From contig CBDFKS010000001.1 in NCBI GenBank assembly GCA_965248905.1, forward strand, positions 29,996 to 93,995: a stretch of 64,000 nucleotides of DNA, in the 5' to 3' direction. Below the pieces are notes generated by a model that made no database searches, had not been told where the DNA came from, and saw only the letters and a list, made by a program, of their open reading frames with translations. Positions 17,788-27,340 of the stretch are shown here, piece by piece. Each line of letters begins with the position of its first letter. The stretch's first letter is position 1. Made by a program: the position numbers and the translations under genes. Origin of the DNA: CBDFKS01 sp965248905 (GTDB lineage: Bacteria > Chloroflexota > Dehalococcoidia > Lucifugimonadales > JAGWBF01).

Positions 17788-18921
17788 ATGACGTCTAGCA
17801 AAAAAGACCCGGTGCTAGTGGTCCTCCAGCTCTCAGGGGGCAACGATGCTCTGAATACCGTAGTCCCTTATGCAGACCCCCTGTACGTAGATAACAGGCC
17901 TGCGGTGAGAATTGCTGAGGACCAGGTGCTGCCTATCAACGATTACATCGGGTTCAACCCTGCCATCGCACCCATCAAGAAGTTGTACGACGAAGGGAAC
18001 GTCGCCATTATCCAGGGCATCGGCTACCCCAACCCCAACCGCTCCCATTTTCGTTCCATGGACATATGGCATACCTGCGAGCCCGACAAGATAGGCTCAG
18101 AAGGCTGGCTGGGCCGAGCGATAAGAGAGATAGACCCCAACTCGGAGAACGTTCTTACCGGAGTGAACTTCGGTCGCGGCCTCCCTAGGGCCTTAGCGGC
18201 GCCCGCGGTGCCCGTGGCTTCAGTGGGCAACCTTGAAACCTATGGCGTTCTGACCGGTATCGAGGGTGAGGACCAGCGGAGCGAAGCCCTGGATGTGTTC
18301 TCAAATATCTACTCCCCCATGCTGGGCAGAGACATGGTCATGGAGTACCTATCCCAAACGGGTATGGACGCCCTGAAGGGCGCCGACATACTCAGCACGG
18401 CACCGGGAAAGTACTCATCCACCGTGGAATACGCGAGTAACAGCGTTGCCCGGTACATGCGGAACATAGCCCAGGTACACATGGCGGAGCTGGGCACCCG
18501 CGTTCTGTATACCACCGCGCCATTTAACAGCTTCGACACCCACGCCGGACAGATGGCGGCACATGCCAGGCTCTGGGCCGACGTTTCCAGTGCTGTGGGC
18601 GATTTCTGCGACGACTTGAAAGAGAACGACGCCGGAGAAAACGTGGTCCTACTGCTGTTCACAGAGTTTGGAAGGCGTGTGCATGACAACGGCTCAGGTA
18701 CCGACCACGGCTCGGGAGGCTTAGCCTTCGTAATAGGCAATAAGGTGAAGGGTGGCCTATACGGCGAGTATCCTTCCCTCGAAGCAGACAAACTTTTGGA
18801 GGGAGACCTGCACTATAACAATGACTTCCGGGGCCTCTACGCCACTCTATTAGAGAAGTGGATGGAGGTAGACTCCAAGTCCGTGGTCGGAGGTAGCTTC
18901 GAGCAGATGGACTTCATCTAG
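17788..18921 (+). CDS. DUF1501-family protein
   Basis: The 377-residue protein has the DUF1501 (alkaline phosphatase/sulfatase-like) features: LVVLQLSGGNDALNTVVPY near the N-terminus, GIGYPNPNRSHFRSMDIWHT, a FDTHAGQ motif and FTEFGRRVHDNGSGTDHGSGG near the C-terminus, where metal-binding D/H residues cluster. The role is unknown; the partner is the DUF1800 gene upstream. ATG at 17788 follows AGAGGAG and is preferred to GTG at 17761, which lies in the repeat. No Tat signal is seen, unlike many homologues. Confidence 0.92.
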   Translation: MTSSKKDPVLVVLQLSGGNDALNTVVPYADPLYVDNRPAVRIAEDQVLPINDYIGFNPAIAPIKKLYDEGNVAIIQGIGYPNPNRSHFRSMDIWHTCEPDKIGSEGWLGRAIREIDPNSENVLTGVNFGRGLPRALAAPAVPVASVGNLETYGVLTGIEGEDQRSEALDVFSNIYSPMLGRDMVMEYLSQTGMDALKGADILSTAPGKYSSTVEYASNSVARYMRNIAQVHMAELGTRVLYTTAPFNSFDTHAGQMAAHARLWADVSSAVGDFCDDLKENDAGENVVLLLFTEFGRRVHDNGSGTDHGSGGLAFVIGNKVKGGLYGEYPSLEADKLLEGDLHYNNDFRGLYATLLEKWMEVDSKSVVGGSFEQMDFI

Positions 18922-19036
18922 CTAGCGTGAAGAACGTAGCCAATATACTGCACCAAAGAGACGATACCTGTGAATGGGATAGATCGCGCCCAATAACTAT
19001 TCAACCTTTAAAGAAAGCCCCTCCGTGAGGTGAACA

Positions 19037-20062
19037 ATGACCACCCAGACTCTCGGATTAACCCTGCAATACAGCCACACCATAGGCCGAGCGGAGTTCT
19101 CAGGCCCCGGCTTCAGACATCCCATGGACATGGCCCGCTCTGAAGGGGACCTCATGTACGTGGTGAGCCGTTCCTACGAGTATCGACCCGATGGCAAAAG
19201 GGTAACTGCTTTGACCGTTGACGAGGACTACATAGGCGAGTTCGGCCAGGGCGTTACTACCGCTGGGATATACGAAAACTCTGCCGCCGACGGGTCCCTT
19301 ATCTGGCCTACCTCCATAACCGTGGATAAATCGGGCAACGTTTACGTCGCTGATGAGTGGCTCAATCGTATCTCCATGTTCACTAAGGATGGAGAGTGGA
19401 TGGGAAAGTGGGGAACCCCAGGTAAAAGCGACGGCGAGATCGACCACCCTTCCGGACTGGCCTTCGACCGGGATGATAATCTCTATCTGGTAGACAGCGT
19501 CAATAATCGCATCCAGAAGTTCACCAAGGATGGCAAATATCTTGCTCAGTGGGGCAGAGCAGGAAACGGAGATGGGGAGTTCAACCTGCCCTGGGGCATT
19601 GAGATTGATAGTGAAGGCGACATTTATGTGGCCGATTGGCGCAACGATCGCGTTCAGAAGTTCAGCCCCGACGGCCAGTTTCTAATGAAGTTCGGTACGT
19701 CAGGTAAAGGGGATGGAGAGCTGAATCGGCCTACCAGCGTGGCTGTCGATAACGATGGAGTCATCTACGTGACTGACTGGGGTAACGACAGGCTTCAGGT
19801 GTTCAACGGCACGGGTGAATTCCTCACTTTAGTTACAGGCGACGCGACCATCTCCAAGTGGGGGAAGGACAAGCTGGACGCCAACCCCGAGATGTGGCAG
19901 GAGCGCAAGATGGCCCAGGGTCTGGAGCGCGAAAAGCTGTTCTGGGGGCCCATAGCGGTCGATGTTGACGACGAAGGCAGAATCTTCGTGGTTGAGTCGG
20001 CCCGTTCCCGCATTCAGGTCTACCGAAAACAGCCACCTGTATTTCAGGGCATACGTCTATGA
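19037..20062 (+). CDS. NHL-repeat beta-propeller protein
   Basis: The protein has 341 residues. At least four well-formed NHL units repeat GN.YVADEWLNRI..F..DGE......G..G...GE...P.G. It belongs to a different NHL subgroup from the 12177 and 29339 proteins. There is no signal peptide. It follows the DUF1501 gene by 115 bases on the same strand and might be co-transcribed. The substrate or ligand is unknown. Confidence 0.88.
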   Translation: MTTQTLGLTLQYSHTIGRAEFSGPGFRHPMDMARSEGDLMYVVSRSYEYRPDGKRVTALTVDEDYIGEFGQGVTTAGIYENSAADGSLIWPTSITVDKSGNVYVADEWLNRISMFTKDGEWMGKWGTPGKSDGEIDHPSGLAFDRDDNLYLVDSVNNRIQKFTKDGKYLAQWGRAGNGDGEFNLPWGIEIDSEGDIYVADWRNDRVQKFSPDGQFLMKFGTSGKGDGELNRPTSVAVDNDGVIYVTDWGNDRLQVFNGTGEFLTLVTGDATISKWGKDKLDANPEMWQERKMAQGLEREKLFWGPIAVDVDDEGRIFVVESARSRIQVYRKQPPVFQGIRL

Positions 20063-20166
20063 GCGTTCTAGTCAGTCAAGCCATAGAGAACTGAACACAG
20101 TCGGTATAGAATAAGGCGTCATGCTCCGAAGCGATGGTGTAAACTCATTGGACGAACTGGAGACTA

Positions 20167-20316
20167 GGGCCCTGTCAACTAGATTTTGATAGGTGTCTTT
20201 CACCCCCATCCTAGCCTTCCCCCATCGAGGGGGAAGGGACTTGTTCTCCCCCCCTTGATGGGGGAGAGTTAGAGTGGGGATGAAACGATGCTTCAATTTT
20301 AAGGTTAACTGAGTAC
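20167..20316. mobile_element. 150-bp MITE, intact copy 1
   Basis: A non-coding 150-bp element is flanked by TA on both sides (20165-20166 and 20317-20318). Its ends are imperfect inverted repeats: left GGGCCCTGTCAACTA, right reverse complement GTACTCAGTTAACCT. The interior has two palindromes, CTTCCCCCATCGAGGGGGAAG and CCCCCTTGATGGGGG. A second copy of exactly the same length, split by an IS, lies at 41876-43361. TA target duplication suggests mobilisation by a Tc1/mariner/IS630-type transposase. It ends 79 bases before the Fur-family start codon. Confidence 0.8.
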
Positions 20317-20395
20317 TAGCTTTGGAGCGAGCGTCAGAAAGGTGGGAGTGCCAGGCGAGATAGCCGGCCTCCTATGCAGGATCGGGAGTAATACT

Positions 20396-20839
20396 ATGAA
20401 CCAACAGCAACTGGCCCGAAAGTTGAAGCGCTGGGGCATCCGGCTCACTCCTCAGAGGCTTGCCATCGCGGAAGTGGTGATCAACTCAAAGGACCACCCC
20501 TCGGTGCAGCAGATTTACGATCGGGTCAGTGACCAGTTCCCATATATTACCCTCGCCACAGTCTACTCCACATTGGGCGTATTGCAGAACAAGGGATTGG
20601 TCCAGGAGCTACCCTTCGAGAAACTGTCCAGATATGACGCCAACCTGGCTCCCCATGCAAACCTGGTCTGTGTATCTTGCGGTACTGTTGTGGATACCGA
20701 TATAGGTCAGGACCAGATCGAGCTACTGAGGAGGGAACTGGCACACAAAGCCGAATTCGATATCGCTTCCCAGAGAGTGGACTTCTACGGCTGGTGCCCC
20801 AATTGTCCAGTTGAGACTCTTAGCGAGTCTAGCGCTTAA
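20396..20839 (+). CDS. Fur-family metalloregulator
   Basis: This 147-residue repressor has an N-terminal winged helix (GIRLTPQRLAIAEVVINS, with TLATVYSTLGVLQNKGLV as recognition region). The C-terminal dimerisation domain carries two CXXC pairs (CVSCG about residues 94-97, CPNC near 136) that usually bind structural zinc. The regulatory metal site looks PerR/Fur-like but cannot be assigned. ATG at 20396 fits the family start and has GGGAG upstream; the longer frame from 20342 does not. The MITE at 20167 sits in its upstream region. Confidence 0.92.
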   Translation: MNQQQLARKLKRWGIRLTPQRLAIAEVVINSKDHPSVQQIYDRVSDQFPYITLATVYSTLGVLQNKGLVQELPFEKLSRYDANLAPHANLVCVSCGTVVDTDIGQDQIELLRRELAHKAEFDIASQRVDFYGWCPNCPVETLSESSA

Positions 20840-20865
20840 GGGTTGGATCGCTTACCGCCCCTGAT

Positions 20866-23337
20866 CTAATCTAGGTCACTGAGAATATCTCTATCTGATA
20901 CCTCGTTCCAGCTTTCGATAAAGGCCTCTATCCCCATTCTGGACCGTAGACTGGATAGGTGTTTTTTCGCGTTGTTGAGGAGGGGCAAGCCGTGGGCAGT
21001 GGATATCTCATAGGTGTGTGCCACGTACCAGACAGCGTGACTATAGTTGCCCCTTTGGTCAGCCAGCACCCCTAGCTGTCCCCAGGTTGCCACCCCCGCC
21101 ACCTCATCGTCGAGCTGAACATAGCTATCCAATGCCCGATGATACAAGGAATCCGCTTCCTGCCATTTGCGTTGGGCATGGGCCACCACCGCTAGCTGAT
21201 GGTAGCAGTTGGCTAAACCTGTTTCATTGCCCAGCAACTCATAGGCGGCCAACGCCTTTCCGACCCACTCTTCGGCTTCCTCGTAATCCTTCCTATGTAG
21301 CGCCATCACTCCAACTTGATAGTAGTCGTCGGCTCCGCTGGTCTCATCCTCCAGCTCGTCATAGATCGTTAGTGCTCGTTGATACCACCCAATGGCCTCT
21401 TCGAAGTCGTAGTGGGCTTGCGCTATCAGGCCTACCCGGTGATACATGGCCGCCGTGCCGGCCTGGTCCCCTACACTCTCGTAAGCTATTCTGGCCCTGT
21501 GGAACCATTCCAGGGCAGGCTCGAATTCCAGACGAGATTCGGCTATCAACCCTAGCTGATGGCACTCACTTGCGATCTCACCCTCGTCCTGAAGCCCCTC
21601 TCGGATCGTCAGAGCCTTGCGATGCCACTCCTCGGCCTCGTCATCGCGTCGCTGGGACTGGAGCATGAGCCCCATCTGGTGATAGCTGTCAGCGGACTCA
21701 GCTTCATGGCCACCGGCTTCGTTTATCTCCAGAGCTTTACGGTACCAGTCCTCAGCCTGGTCATACTGTTTCCTGCCTTGTGCGACCATTCCCAGGTTGT
21801 GGAATATGGAGGCAAGCTGAACCTGAGATGCCGCGTCTCCCAGGGATTCAAGATATTTCAAGACATCGTTGCAGATGGAATCAGCCCTATCCAGTTCCCC
21901 TCGGCTTATAGCGTCGTTGATCTCCGTCCCTTGCAGGTACATCCACGAATCTATCGCGCCCCTCTCCTTTGCCTGCTCTGCCTGGGGGCCCACGTGAGAC
22001 AGCAACCGCTCTCGTAGCCGGCGTAACTCCACCACCCGCTCTTGCATCTTGTACACCTGCGCCAGTGGTTGCAACACAAGCTGAGCACTATCCCAACGTT
22101 GATCCGTCTGAGCCAATTCGAGCGCCCTCAGCAAGTTGGCTTCCTCCGCCAGTACACCTGTCACTGCGGACTCGGAGCTCTCTGATGCCAGGCTCTCCAG
22201 GAAATAGTCTCCCAGGTCGGCATAGACATGCAGGAACTCATGCTCGAGGCTCTTGATCTGATGCGGGTCGAGCTGTCTTTCAAGCTGACGGCGCAAGAAG
22301 GTTGACACAGACGGTGGAATCAGAAATATGCTGGCAGGTATCGAGTCCAAGAGCCCGAAGTCACGAGCCTCTCTGAGAAGAGTGCGGCAAGCGCCCCATC
22401 CCATCTCTTCACCCGTGACCGAGGCATATACCTCCCCCTGGGTAATGTGGGTGACCACGTCGAGAAGAACTCGTTGCCGGAACAAAGCTAAGAAGGACAG
22501 GTGAGTTCTCGTCCGAGGGCTCATGCGTGAGAAGCAGCATTCGAGGGCGGCATCAACGATTCCAACAGCCGTGTCTTCTCCTTGATCGGATGACGTAAGG
22601 TACGGTATCAGAGCGGACGGTGGATGCTCTTTAAGATGAGGCAGGACGACCCTCATCGCCATGGGGTTGCCACCGAGTAGCTGTAACAGCTCCGGATACT
22701 CTGGATCCAGCTTTGCTTCATCTACAGCGACGCCATCCAGAATCAGGCCCGCCAGCTCTTTTAGCTTTGGTTCATTCAGCCCTTCCAGTTCAATGAATTG
22801 ATAATCAACCTGGTGATCATCGGCCCAGTCTTTATTTGGACCCGTGATAAGAATTCGGCCGGTACCTTGGCCGATATCTCTGAGGAAGTCCAGAATCTCC
22901 TGGCTTTCGGTGTCACCCAGGTGCCTAAACACGTTCTGAAAGCTGTCCCAGATGAGTAGACAATGGTTTTGATTAACATAGTCCACCACCCATTGCCGCT
23001 GTCGTTCCGACGGGAGCCGCGCGAATGTTATACCTCGCACGGTTGTGCCGATCTCGTGCAAGATCCTGCTCAGACCGGCTCCGTACTCGAAGTGAGTGAA
23101 GAAAACCCCGCCTTCGGCCTTGCTATTATCTACCTCGCGCCGAGCAAATTCGCAAGCCAGCTCGGTCTTCCCCACTCCCGGGGGGGCCGTCAACAACACC
23201 GTTGGCGACTTGTGAAACGCCCTCCCGATGCTGACGATCTCTTCTTCCCGGCCAATCAGTCCGTACTTGCCCTGGGGTGGCAGGTCTACCTTGGGTTCGG
23301 TGGGCGCATTCCCGTTCTCTGGTATCGGATCAGGCAT
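20866..23337 (-). CDS. STAND-type ATPase with C-terminal TPR array
   Basis: The protein has 823 residues. The N-terminal ATPase has a P-loop TAPPGVGKTE (50-59), Walker B CLLIWD (126-131), an ILITGPN sensor-like strand (about 161-167) and the NB-ARC-type GGNP (221-224). A winged-helix-like region follows, then about eight TPR units (roughly 470-760) of the form Y...G..A...........A..WY.RAL.IYE. STAND proteins are ligand-gated switches used in regulation and, in some cases, anti-phage defence. There is no recognisable effector domain at the N-terminus, so a regulatory role is as likely. It is convergent with the Fur gene (27-base gap). Confidence 0.88.
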   Translation of the reverse strand: MPDPIPENGNAPTEPKVDLPPQGKYGLIGREEEIVSIGRAFHKSPTVLLTAPPGVGKTELACEFARREVDNSKAEGGVFFTHFEYGAGLSRILHEIGTTVRGITFARLPSERQRQWVVDYVNQNHCLLIWDSFQNVFRHLGDTESQEILDFLRDIGQGTGRILITGPNKDWADDHQVDYQFIELEGLNEPKLKELAGLILDGVAVDEAKLDPEYPELLQLLGGNPMAMRVVLPHLKEHPPSALIPYLTSSDQGEDTAVGIVDAALECCFSRMSPRTRTHLSFLALFRQRVLLDVVTHITQGEVYASVTGEEMGWGACRTLLREARDFGLLDSIPASIFLIPPSVSTFLRRQLERQLDPHQIKSLEHEFLHVYADLGDYFLESLASESSESAVTGVLAEEANLLRALELAQTDQRWDSAQLVLQPLAQVYKMQERVVELRRLRERLLSHVGPQAEQAKERGAIDSWMYLQGTEINDAISRGELDRADSICNDVLKYLESLGDAASQVQLASIFHNLGMVAQGRKQYDQAEDWYRKALEINEAGGHEAESADSYHQMGLMLQSQRRDDEAEEWHRKALTIREGLQDEGEIASECHQLGLIAESRLEFEPALEWFHRARIAYESVGDQAGTAAMYHRVGLIAQAHYDFEEAIGWYQRALTIYDELEDETSGADDYYQVGVMALHRKDYEEAEEWVGKALAAYELLGNETGLANCYHQLAVVAHAQRKWQEADSLYHRALDSYVQLDDEVAGVATWGQLGVLADQRGNYSHAVWYVAHTYEISTAHGLPLLNNAKKHLSSLRSRMGIEAFIESWNEVSDRDILSDLD

Positions 23338-23482
23338 AACTAATCACAGTTCCTTATTTTCACGGACGCCACACAGATTCTAGGCTGATTGAAGGGAAGC
23401 TGAGGGTAATTTCGCATTACTTCGCATTACAGAGTCAGAACTGAAGGCAAACTTGGGTTGGAAGAAGTCATGATTAGATTCG

Positions 23483-24727
23483 TTAGTCGGCACTGTAAGC
23501 CAGGGAAGACGTTACAGGCGAATTGAGTCCTCTCAGTATAACATAGGAGAGTAGCAGGCATCCCGCCAGACCCAGAATCGCGGCGGGTTGGCCAAAGCCC
23601 AGAGTGGCGGATATCAGGCCCCACATGAATGGCCCAAGGACTCTCCCCAACTTACCAATCATGCCGTGAAGCCCGAAGAACTCACCGGTGTATTCCGGTG
23701 GGGTAAAGGTAAGCATATAAGGCCGGTCGGCCGTGAAGGTACCCGCCAGTACCACGCCGGTGATGCAGCCCACCACCCACCACAGATGACTCGACCAGGA
23801 AAACCAGTATATTCCAACGGCAAGCAGGAGCAACCCAACCCACACTAGAAGCGTAAAATCCAGTACCGGCTTGGCCCCAACTCGGTCTATTATCCTTCCC
23901 CAAAGGATGCCACTGGGAATGGCAACGGAGATTCCGGCCAGAAGGACAAGCTGAATTTCCCGGTCACTCAAGCCTATGGTGTCGGACGCATATACCACCG
24001 CGAAAACCGTAGCTGTGCTTATACCCAATGTGTACAAGAATCGGCCCAGAAGGAACTGGCGGAGACCGGGAAATCGGTGCATGTTTCTGAGGTTCCTGTT
24101 TAGCTGTGTGAAGGCCTGAGTGGCCTTGCCGAAGAAGGTCGAAGTGATGACATGCCTAGGGCGTTCTTTGAGCAACGTAAATATGGGTAGGGAGAAAAGC
24201 AGAAACAGGATGGCAACGACACGAAACACGAAAACGTAACCTTTGGGATCACTGAACAGCAAGGCTACCCCCACTGCAATGAAGGCCCCTATGTAGCCGA
24301 TTCCTGTTCCCATACCGGCTATGGTGCCACGGTTTCTCTCATTGCTAACGTCGGCCAGCAAGGCATTATAAAAGATCGTGCCCAGCTCCATACTACATAA
24401 CGCTAAGGCGAAAAGGGCAAGGGAAAATATAAGGTGACCCTGGCCCAAGGCAAGGGTCGCAGCGATACATACAGCCGTAGAGATGATCAATAGGGGGACT
24501 CTGCGCTTGGCCTGATCAGAGAAGGCTCCGAGGATGGGAGCGGCTATCAGCACCACGGCCATAGTAGCCGCTAAAGTGAATCCCAGGGTAGCATCATCCC
24601 CCGACTTGTCATTGGTGAGCCATAATGGGAAAGAAAGCCCAACGACCCCGGTCCAAAAGACCGTGTTTGCTACATCGTAGACTACCCACGCACCTACCGA
24701 AGTGCGGGAAATTTGCGTTTGACTCAA
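23483..24727 (-). CDS. MFS transporter, UMF1/Atg22-like
   Basis: The 414-residue integral membrane protein has about 12 predicted hydrophobic segments. The start GAWVVYDVANTVFWTGV corresponds to the YDWANS-type motif of the UMF1 family, which includes vacuolar effluxer Atg22 relatives. The MFS loop is GAFSDQAKRRVPLL. The substrate is unknown. The gene lies downstream of the GH36-like gene on the same strand with a gap of 98 bases, so a role in sugar movement is possible but unproven. Confidence 0.85.
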   Translation of the reverse strand: MSQTQISRTSVGAWVVYDVANTVFWTGVVGLSFPLWLTNDKSGDDATLGFTLAATMAVVLIAAPILGAFSDQAKRRVPLLIISTAVCIAATLALGQGHLIFSLALFALALCSMELGTIFYNALLADVSNERNRGTIAGMGTGIGYIGAFIAVGVALLFSDPKGYVFVFRVVAILFLLFSLPIFTLLKERPRHVITSTFFGKATQAFTQLNRNLRNMHRFPGLRQFLLGRFLYTLGISTATVFAVVYASDTIGLSDREIQLVLLAGISVAIPSGILWGRIIDRVGAKPVLDFTLLVWVGLLLLAVGIYWFSWSSHLWWVVGCITGVVLAGTFTADRPYMLTFTPPEYTGEFFGLHGMIGKLGRVLGPFMWGLISATLGFGQPAAILGLAGCLLLSYVILRGLNSPVTSSLAYSAD

Positions 24728-24825
24728 CGTTGCGCCCTCTAACTGGCGTAATCTTAGCCGATGAGAACGCCCAGAGCAATAAATCGTCGAGCAGGGATTA
24801 CGGGAGTCTCGGCAATGACCTGACG

Positions 24826-27138
24826 CTATTGGCCTATGGTCAACGTGGGTTCTTGAGATGTGGCAGCGAACTCGACATACTGTAGCTCGCCTTGGGAATA
24901 GACCCGTCGAACACCCGCGCCGCTGGTCTTGACGTCGATCGCCATCTGCCCATGTAATGCCACGGTGTACAGGTACTCCGCAGAAGACTCAGGGCCAGTA
25001 TCAACAAGGGGAGGAGGCAACCTGAACTTTATTGTAATGCCTCCGCTACTCTCCTCTATATCGACAATCTGTCGGCTGGACACCGTGATGTATTTATCAG
25101 GGAATCCCAGGAAATGACAGGGGCCAAGCCGTGGCACGATGATATAGTAACTTCCCTGAGCAGGATCAACATCTCCTTGTAAAACGTGACTCTTCACCAC
25201 CTTAGCGCCGAAATAGTCATACACGGCCACGTCCTCGCCGACAGCCAACTCACGTAAATCCAGATTGTAACTGGCCACCTCATCGCCAACATTGAACAGC
25301 GCCAGGTAAATCCATCGCGATGACCCTATTGTAGTAGTCGTGTAGAAAGCCAGAACATCGGACTGTAGGCTGCTTACTACGGGTAATGGCGGGTGATCGG
25401 GCATCGAGGTCCTGCCGTCAGGAAAACATAGCTTCCGAATGATCTCTTTGTCGATGAAGCCGGCTTTGTCACCTACTGCCACCACTCCGGCGCTCATGGC
25501 CCTAAGCAAGGCCTCGTACTCGGCATTGGGTTCCGCAAAGCCCTCGGGGTGATTCTTGTTGGTAAGGAACACGTCGAAGGAGGGGCTCAGCCCCACGGCA
25601 TGGCCCAGAAGGGACAAAAGCACGTTGTGACGTATGCTCTGCTGTGGCGGCAAATGGTTCCTTACCTGCCCGGTGACCCTAAGGGCATCCACCTGGCTTT
25701 TCTGGTGGTTCAGGTAGTCGGTGTGAGTCCTGACTCCTACGATGTTCTGATGGCGGGTGGAGGCCAGATAATGGCCTGTGGTCGGCATGCACATCATGAT
25801 GGCCATATCTTCATCACCAAATGCGCCCGCCAGATTGTCGAACCAGCGGTCTGCGGCGCCCACTGTACTCCTCAAGGAGCTGGAGTTCTGTAGCTGGCTT
25901 CTGAGAAAGTCGGGCCAGGTCCCGAAGGCGCCATGGCTTTTAAACTCCTTGGACAAATCCTCATAGAAACTTCGATGTAGGGGATAGGCCGAGGTTTTGT
26001 CCACCACAAACTCATATCTATCCATATAGTCGTTGGGAGACTCGAAAGCCGACATATGAAGGAGGTAAGGGAGCCCGGTTTCCTCGTGAATAGACTCAAG
26101 TCCTTTTGGATACTTGTCGGCGTCTGGACGGTAGTTCCGCGCGAAGCCGACTTGATCGTAGTTGTACCACAGATCCAGGCCGAAGTAGCTGATGGGTATC
26201 CCTTCTCCTCGAAAATAAGCGGCCAGCTCCTTGAGGACCTTTTCGTCCACTTTTCGAAAGAGCTCAGTGTAGTACCCTCCGAAGCAGTTCCAGAAGCCCA
26301 CACCTCCCAGGAGCGGCGTTTCACCAGGTCGATCTCTTTTCTTACCACCAGTCTTCAACAACCAGTCGCCCCACTTCAGCATCGTCTCCACGACACCATC
26401 CCCAAAAACCATGGCGGTACGAGTAATTGTGCCTTGCGGGATAGTGTTCACCGAGCCGTGGAGCCCGCGGGCGATGCCTGTCCCGGAGGGCGTCTGAATA
26501 ACCCTCATTGGACTTATCAGAAAGTGATCGAAGGGGGAGACCACCAGAGTTCTGCCGTCATCGTCATACAGAACGATGGGGCAGCAGGGTTTCTCTGGAT
26601 TCGTTCGCAGGTCTTCCCTTGGTGCGTAGCCGGCCAAGCGCAGCTTTGACGGTATGTTGGCGATTCCCTTACCTGTGACCGCCTCGGGAAAGTGGCCTCC
26701 ATCCCTGGAGGTTTCTATCCCTATGAGGCCCCAGGTATAGGCCAGGAAGTTCAGGTCTTCTTGTAGCAGCAGTACGGGGGAGTTGAAGGTGGTATGGTAG
26801 AAGCTGTCTTGGAGAAATGTGTCCTGGATATCCTTCAATGCCATAGTCTCGATCAGTAGGCGTGAGTCGTCATAGGATTTTAATGTCTGCCGAATAAAGG
26901 GGATATCCTGTCCCAACAGGGCCGGGGCGGTATAAACCAGCGATCGAAAGTCAAACTCGCCTAATGAGTCTCGCCCCCGGCCATTCTTGTCGTCAACAAG
27001 CTTTAGGGAGCGGTCAAAGCTCCAAAACCAGTCTTTACTAACAGGCAGTCCGATACCCAGGTCATGGACAAACTCTGCGCCGCCATAGTCGATGCTGAGT
27101 CTGCCGTCATCGTGGCTAATCGAGATTTCTTCAGCCAT
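24826..27138 (-). CDS. Large glycoside hydrolase-like protein (GH36/raffinose-synthase-like)
   Basis: The 770-residue protein appears to have an N-terminal beta-sandwich (1-260), a TIM-barrel-like centre and a C-terminal beta domain. The centre has GGVGFWNCFGGYYTE, then GIPISYFGLDLWYNYD and KYPKGLESIHEETGLPYLLH, an arrangement seen in clan GH-D (GH36, raffinose synthase/Sip1). The usual catalytic Asp motifs cannot be placed with certainty, so activity is unproven. No signal peptide is seen, so it is probably cytoplasmic. The transporter gene follows on the same strand. It may be a divergent or unclassified hydrolase. Confidence 0.5.
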   Translation of the reverse strand: MAEEISISHDDGRLSIDYGGAEFVHDLGIGLPVSKDWFWSFDRSLKLVDDKNGRGRDSLGEFDFRSLVYTAPALLGQDIPFIRQTLKSYDDSRLLIETMALKDIQDTFLQDSFYHTTFNSPVLLLQEDLNFLAYTWGLIGIETSRDGGHFPEAVTGKGIANIPSKLRLAGYAPREDLRTNPEKPCCPIVLYDDDGRTLVVSPFDHFLISPMRVIQTPSGTGIARGLHGSVNTIPQGTITRTAMVFGDGVVETMLKWGDWLLKTGGKKRDRPGETPLLGGVGFWNCFGGYYTELFRKVDEKVLKELAAYFRGEGIPISYFGLDLWYNYDQVGFARNYRPDADKYPKGLESIHEETGLPYLLHMSAFESPNDYMDRYEFVVDKTSAYPLHRSFYEDLSKEFKSHGAFGTWPDFLRSQLQNSSSLRSTVGAADRWFDNLAGAFGDEDMAIMMCMPTTGHYLASTRHQNIVGVRTHTDYLNHQKSQVDALRVTGQVRNHLPPQQSIRHNVLLSLLGHAVGLSPSFDVFLTNKNHPEGFAEPNAEYEALLRAMSAGVVAVGDKAGFIDKEIIRKLCFPDGRTSMPDHPPLPVVSSLQSDVLAFYTTTTIGSSRWIYLALFNVGDEVASYNLDLRELAVGEDVAVYDYFGAKVVKSHVLQGDVDPAQGSYYIIVPRLGPCHFLGFPDKYITVSSRQIVDIEESSGGITIKFRLPPPLVDTGPESSAEYLYTVALHGQMAIDVKTSGAGVRRVYSQGELQYVEFAATSQEPTLTIGQ

Positions 27139-27340
27139 CAGTTACACCCGAATTCCTGATATTAAACCTCCCGTCCTCGTACCAACCCCTATCCTGGCAA
27201 GAACGAGTGTATTGGCACCCCCTGACGCTATCAATCCATCTCTCCTCGCTTCCAAGCTCTGGCTCCATTTGGGGTAGCAACAAGACAGACCGCGCTATGG
27301 CGCTGATCGGGACTGCGGGGTTCTTGCCGACGACAAGAGG

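Noticed and set aside
20866..23337. Complete anti-phage defence island around the STAND protein
   Set aside because: The neighbours are a Fur regulator and an MFS transporter; no nuclease, methylase or other defence gene is adjacent.
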